NCBI GenBank assembly: GCA_900316555.1 | Contig: ONDL01000028.1 | Span: 1 to 34,960, forward strand | Direction: 5' to 3' | Source of the DNA: an uncultured Eubacteriales bacterium | GTDB lineage: Bacteria; Bacillota; Clostridia; Oscillospirales; Acutalibacteraceae | Length of the DNA stretch: 34,960 bases | Shown here: positions 31,852 to 34,960 of the stretch, one piece after another | Numbering within the stretch: position 1 is the first letter of the stretch | Layout of the letters: every line of letters starts with the position of its first letter | Position numbers and translations under genes: made by a program | The notes under the pieces: generated by a model | Told to the model about the DNA's origin: nothing | Seen by the model: only the letters and a program-made list of their open reading frames with translations | Databases searched by the model: none

Positions 31852-33036
31852 TTATTCTACTGTAGAAATATAAACAGGAATGTCGGTTTCATTGTCGACG
31901 AGCATGAAGATAAACGGCTTGTCAAATACCCAAGCGCCGTCCGGTTTCTCGCCCTCGGCTGAGTCGGCTGTCGCAGCCGAACCGATTCCGCTGCTGCCGA
32001 CGGATAGTGACGGCGCGGCGCAGACGAACTTGTTCAGCGTCAGCTCGCCGCCGTGGGTCAGACTGCCGAAGTCGCTGTTCTCACCGAACAGGGTGTACAA
32101 GCCTATTTTTTGTAGAACGGGCGAGAGGTTGGCTGACTGCGCTTCGGTTCGGAAGGACGAAATTACCGCCGCCTGCCGTTTTGTGAAGTCGATGCTTTCG
32201 AGCAGCTTTGAGTATTCAACGCTGTCGAAGCTCTTTACATACGTTTCGAAGTCGCCCTCGGGCATGATGAACAGCGCCCTGAGCGGATTGTTCGCTGTGT
32301 ATTTGACGATTCCGCGCGCGGTTTTGGTCTGCATTGAGACCTCTTCACAGCTGAGCGACTGATTGAGCCACGTGTCGCTGAGCGACAGCTCTGAGTAAGA
32401 CGCCATGCTATCCTCGCCCGAAAGGGTCATTTTAACTCCGACGCGGTCTTTGAGCTTGTCCGCGCCTTTTGAGAAGTCATAGCGGATAATGTCGTCGCCG
32501 TAAAAGTCCGCGTTTGTCTGCAAAAACGCGCTGCGAACGTCGGTTTTGTCGTTGATGAAGAGCGCGCCGTCCATGCTGAGCGTTTTTTCGGCGTCTTTCT
32601 TGCCGCTTTCCTGAGAGAGTGCGATTTTGCCGACATTTTCCATGCGGCTCTTGAAGTATGAGCAGCAGGTGTTGTACGTGTCGAGGTCGAGCTCGACGCC
32701 GAGTGCGAGCAGAATCTCGGTGCGGCTGTCACCCTTTGCGCCGTTCGCGAGAAGTCCGAGCTGAACCGCGCTGCTTGCAGGTGCCAAGGATATCGCCTTG
32801 CCGTTGTAAGCGTTGCGGAAGAGCTTGAGCGAAAAGCCCGTGACGGTGTTCGTAAAGCTGTTGTATGCCAACGGAGCCTCGCGGCAGCCGTCGGCGTAGT
32901 TGAAGGTCGCGGCGGTATCCTTGCTGCGCTTAACGTCGTCCGAGAGTATCTCGCTTCCCGAAAAGCCCGTTGAGGCAGCGCAGGCGGTCAGGCTGACGCA
33001 GACCGCCGCCGCGATGATTGATTTCAGTTTTTTCAT
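31852..33036 (-). CDS. Lipoprotein serpin (serine protease inhibitor family)
   Basis: The 394-residue protein has a lipobox LTAC with Cys19, so it is likely lipid-anchored outside the membrane. The serpin fold is seen in FSLKLFRNAYNGKAISLAPASSAVQLGLLANGAKGDSRTEI (segments at about 67-107), then GALFINDK, PLRALFIMPEGD and the C-terminal KPFIFMLVDNET, which matches the usual HPFLFFI.D..T. The hinge reads SSGIGSAATA where inhibitory serpins have EEGTEAAAAT; small residues are kept but the Thr and Glu are not, so inhibitory activity is uncertain. The reactive loop is short and acidic. The start is two bases after the stop of the upstream glycosyltransferase, with only a weak ribosome binding site, suggesting translational coupling. 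Target protease unknown. Confidence 0.82.
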   Translation of the reverse strand: MKKLKSIIAAAVCVSLTACAASTGFSGSEILSDDVKRSKDTAATFNYADGCREAPLAYNSFTNTVTGFSLKLFRNAYNGKAISLAPASSAVQLGLLANGAKGDSRTEILLALGVELDLDTYNTCCSYFKSRMENVGKIALSQESGKKDAEKTLSMDGALFINDKTDVRSAFLQTNADFYGDDIIRYDFSKGADKLKDRVGVKMTLSGEDSMASYSELSLSDTWLNQSLSCEEVSMQTKTARGIVKYTANNPLRALFIMPEGDFETYVKSFDSVEYSKLLESIDFTKRQAAVISSFRTEAQSANLSPVLQKIGLYTLFGENSDFGSLTHGGELTLNKFVCAAPSLSVGSSGIGSAATADSAEGEKPDGAWVFDKPFIFMLVDNETDIPVYISTVE

Positions 33037-33038
33037 TG

Positions 33039-34163
33039 TTATTGACCGCCGTAGAGTTTTTTAGCGAGGTTAAAGATATCCTCCGCCGCGTTCGGAAGGG
33101 CAAGACGGCGGCAGCTCTCCTTCATGGAATTGAGCTTTTCGGGGGAACGGAGAAGCTCGAGTATCTCGTCGGCGCCGTTTTTCTTGTCAACGAGGAAGGC
33201 GGCGTTCTGCTTGAGGAGAAAATCTACGTTGTCGGCTTCCTGACCGGGGAAAGCGCTGTAGATTGCCATAGGCAGATTGCACGCGATGCTCTCGGTAACG
33301 GTAAGTCCGCCGGGCTTCGTGACGATGAGGTCGGCGATGTGCATGTAGTCCTCTACGTTGTCGACGAAGTAGAGCAGCTTGGTGTTCTTTGATGTGCCGA
33401 GCTCCTGAATTTTCTTGTCGAGGTGATCAAAGAGGCGGATATTTCTGCCCGTGATGACGACGATCTGGATCTTGTCGCTCTTCTTGGCGAGCTGCTCGTA
33501 GAAGTCGAGTACGCCCGTAACGCCAAAGGAGCCTGCCATCATGAGAACTATCGGAAGGTTCGGGTTGAGTCTTTCGCGGTGGCAGATCTCCTCCTTGGTT
33601 TCGCTGACGGAGAAGCGGTCGAAGGTCGGGATGCCCAGCGGGAAAATCTTGCTCTCGGGCACATCGTACTCCTCGCACAGCTTACGCTTCATTTGGGGCT
33701 CCGCGAGAACAAAGGCGTCGATATTCGGCGATATGTAGGTGCGGTGAGAGTCGTAGTCGGTGATCAGGCTGATGACCTTGGCGCGGATCTTGCCCTTGCC
33801 CTTGAGGCGCGAAACCATGTTTGTGATAAAGGCATGGCAGATGATGATTATGTCGGGGTTGTACTTCTCGATAACCTCGAGCAGCTTTGTCGCCATGATC
33901 TCGTTTGACTTTACGACAGCCTTCGCGATAGGCTTGCTCTCGTCGGTCAGGCGGTAGAGCTTGCCGTATACAGACGGAGTTTTTGTCGCCATAATGTGGT
34001 AGCCCTTGCAGACGGTCTTGTCATAGAACTTGCCGATCGCCTTCATGCCGTCAACGACGTTAACCTCTGTTTCGGGGCTGAGTGTGTTGATTTTTGCCTC
34101 AATGGCAGCCGCGGCGCGCTTGTGACCGCCGCCTGTTGATGCGGTGAAAATTAAAATATTCAT
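33039..34163 (-). CDS. Diacylglycerol glucosyltransferase / MGDG synthase-like GT28
   Basis: The 374-residue protein has an N-terminal MGDG-synthase-type domain starting ILIFTASTGGGHKRAA (His14 in the GGGH loop) and a C-terminal GT-B domain with LMMAGSFGVTG, VITGRN, and TKPGGLTVTESIACNLPMAIY, the UDP-sugar site. UgtP-type enzymes add glucose to diacylglycerol at the inner membrane face, making glycolipids that anchor lipoteichoic acid. A TTG six bases upstream could extend the frame, but AGAGG (34171-34175) fits ATG 34163. It is the first gene of a two-gene unit with the serpin. The number of sugars added cannot be read. Confidence 0.88.
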   Translation of the reverse strand: MNILIFTASTGGGHKRAAAAIEAKINTLSPETEVNVVDGMKAIGKFYDKTVCKGYHIMATKTPSVYGKLYRLTDESKPIAKAVVKSNEIMATKLLEVIEKYNPDIIIICHAFITNMVSRLKGKGKIRAKVISLITDYDSHRTYISPNIDAFVLAEPQMKRKLCEEYDVPESKIFPLGIPTFDRFSVSETKEEICHRERLNPNLPIVLMMAGSFGVTGVLDFYEQLAKKSDKIQIVVITGRNIRLFDHLDKKIQELGTSKNTKLLYFVDNVEDYMHIADLIVTKPGGLTVTESIACNLPMAIYSAFPGQEADNVDFLLKQNAAFLVDKKNGADEILELLRSPEKLNSMKESCRRLALPNAAEDIFNLAKKLYGGQ

Positions 34164-34239
34164 ATCCAATCCTCTGCGTCAATTCACGTTATTACTCTGA
34201 CATTTCAGGGTTTTTTAAGCTATAGATGTACATAATACT

Positions 34240-34268
34240 ATTATACTTTTTATAATCAAATATTTCAA
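34240..34268 (-). promoter_or_regulatory. Sigma-A promoter of the glycosyltransferase-serpin unit
   Basis: Minus-strand TTGAAA (34263-34268), a 17-base spacer and perfect TATAAT (34240-34245). The rest of the roughly 290-base divergent gap (34164-34450) is AT-rich, with no further gene seen. Confidence 0.72.
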
Positions 34269-34450
34269 CAGATAATTTAAAATATCTGACTAATTTTAAT
34301 ATTATACAAAAAAAGAATTAAACAATGCGATTAAATTTCTTTATTTACCTATTTATTTTTGGAAATTTTTATTGTAGAATAATAATGTATCAAAATAGTA
34401 GGTTACTATACCTTAATATATATAACGGCATTGTGATTCAGGGGTGAATT

Positions 34451-34960
34451 ATGAGCAAAAAAAACAATAATCCTAATGCTGAATACCTGGTTATCGGAAA
34501 CGACGGATTGATGGATATTTCCTCGGGTACGCCGGTTGCCGCAGAGGGTTATCAGGACGGCTTTGCTTCGGGTAACGGCGGCGATTTTAATCCGAACGGC
34601 AAAAAGAAGAAAATAATAATTATTTCCGCGGTCGCGGCGGCGGTCGTAGTGGCTCTCGGAGCGGCGGGAATTATGCTGCTTCAGATGAACAAGGAGCCCG
34701 AAACAAACGAGGCGGGCGAGTTTCTCTTCCCCGAAAACACGGTTATTTCGGGAGTGGATATATCAAACAGAACCGTTGAGCTTGCAAAGAAGCTGCTGGA
34801 GAGAAATGAGGACAAGTTCATCACTCCGATCACCTTTGACATCAACATCAACGGCAAGGACTTTCAGCTCAAGGAAGCTGATTTTACCTATACCTACAAT
34901 ATTGACGACGTTCTCGCGCAGGTGAAGAACGACGCCGAGAACAATCAGCTCGCAACGGGC
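34451..34960 (+). CDS. Membrane protein, VanW/peptidoglycan-binding type (3' truncated)
   Basis: A frame starting at ATG 34451, after a GGGGTG site, stays open to the window end (170 residues). The N-terminal 50 residues are polar and Gly/Asn-rich and end in a lysine cluster; a single membrane span follows (about 55-77), and the rest is extracytoplasmic. The segment NTVISGVDISNRTVELAKKL (about 98-117) resembles the start of the repeated domain found ahead of VanW or L,D-transpeptidase domains in clostridial wall proteins (PG_binding_4 type). The catalytic or VanW part would be beyond the window, so the specific family is not settled. It is divergent from the glycolipid synthase gene. Confidence 0.7.
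   Translation, partial: MSKKNNNPNAEYLVIGNDGLMDISSGTPVAAEGYQDGFASGNGGDFNPNGKKKKIIIISAVAAAVVVALGAAGIMLLQMNKEPETNEAGEFLFPENTVISGVDISNRTVELAKKLLERNEDKFITPITFDININGKDFQLKEADFTYTYNIDDVLAQVKNDAENNQLATG

Overview
The window comes from a Gram-positive, endospore-lineage member of the Clostridia, most likely a Ruminococcus-type gut or rumen bacterium (Oscillospiraceae). The reasons are a spoIIE gene, an RNase Y gene, a GlgC/GlgD pair, a GH13 amylase carrying a type I-like dockerin, ECF vitamin-uptake S-components behind FMN and THF riboswitches, and strong GGAGG-type ribosome binding sites. Coding DNA is moderately GC-rich and intergenic DNA is AT-rich. No rRNA, tRNA, CRISPR array, insertion sequence or prophage was seen; this reads as core chromosome. 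The genus assignment is inference.

Layout. 1-1161: the end of a nucleoside deoxyribosyltransferase-like gene, a small membrane protein and a YegP-like protein. 1345-6567 (minus strand): three single genes, each with its own promoter and/or terminator, for a secreted seven-repeat FN3-like protein, a secreted dockerin alpha-amylase and an LCP envelope-polymer ligase. 6771-7358 (minus): yfbR nucleotidase. 7516-14694 (plus): a tight six-gene run, YfhO - PepV - membrane protein - GT2 - LicD - AlkD, which looks like an envelope glycopolymer decoration operon with two passengers. 14700-16444: FMN riboswitch-ribU, then THF riboswitch-folT. 16536-18095 (minus): rny with a long structured leader.

18571-26847 (plus) is the most interesting part. 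It holds a GAPDH gene that lacks the active-site SCTTNC loop and has an odd C-terminus. The glycogen operon glgB-glgC-glgD-glgA follows, and its GlgB has lost the catalytic nucleophile (Asp to Gly at residue 309) and the conserved region I His (Asn244). Last comes a small, apparently highly expressed secreted protein made only of two CBM21-like starch-binding domains. Together with the dockerin amylase this points to a starch-degrading, glycogen-storing lifestyle. The operon appears to contain two degenerate paralogues, GlgD and this GlgB, next to the catalytic GlgC and GlgA.

26897-34960: a membrane-anchored XRE regulator and ruvX (minus); spoIIE (plus) with a promoter that resembles Spo0A-activated sigma-A promoters; cysK (minus); a lipoprotein serpin downstream of a diacylglycerol glucosyltransferase-like gene (minus); and the start of a membrane protein of the VanW/peptidoglycan-binding type (plus), cut by the window end.

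Limits: all calls come from reading motifs by eye. No alignment, HMM, folding or database search was run. The GAPDH lesions could be assembly errors.
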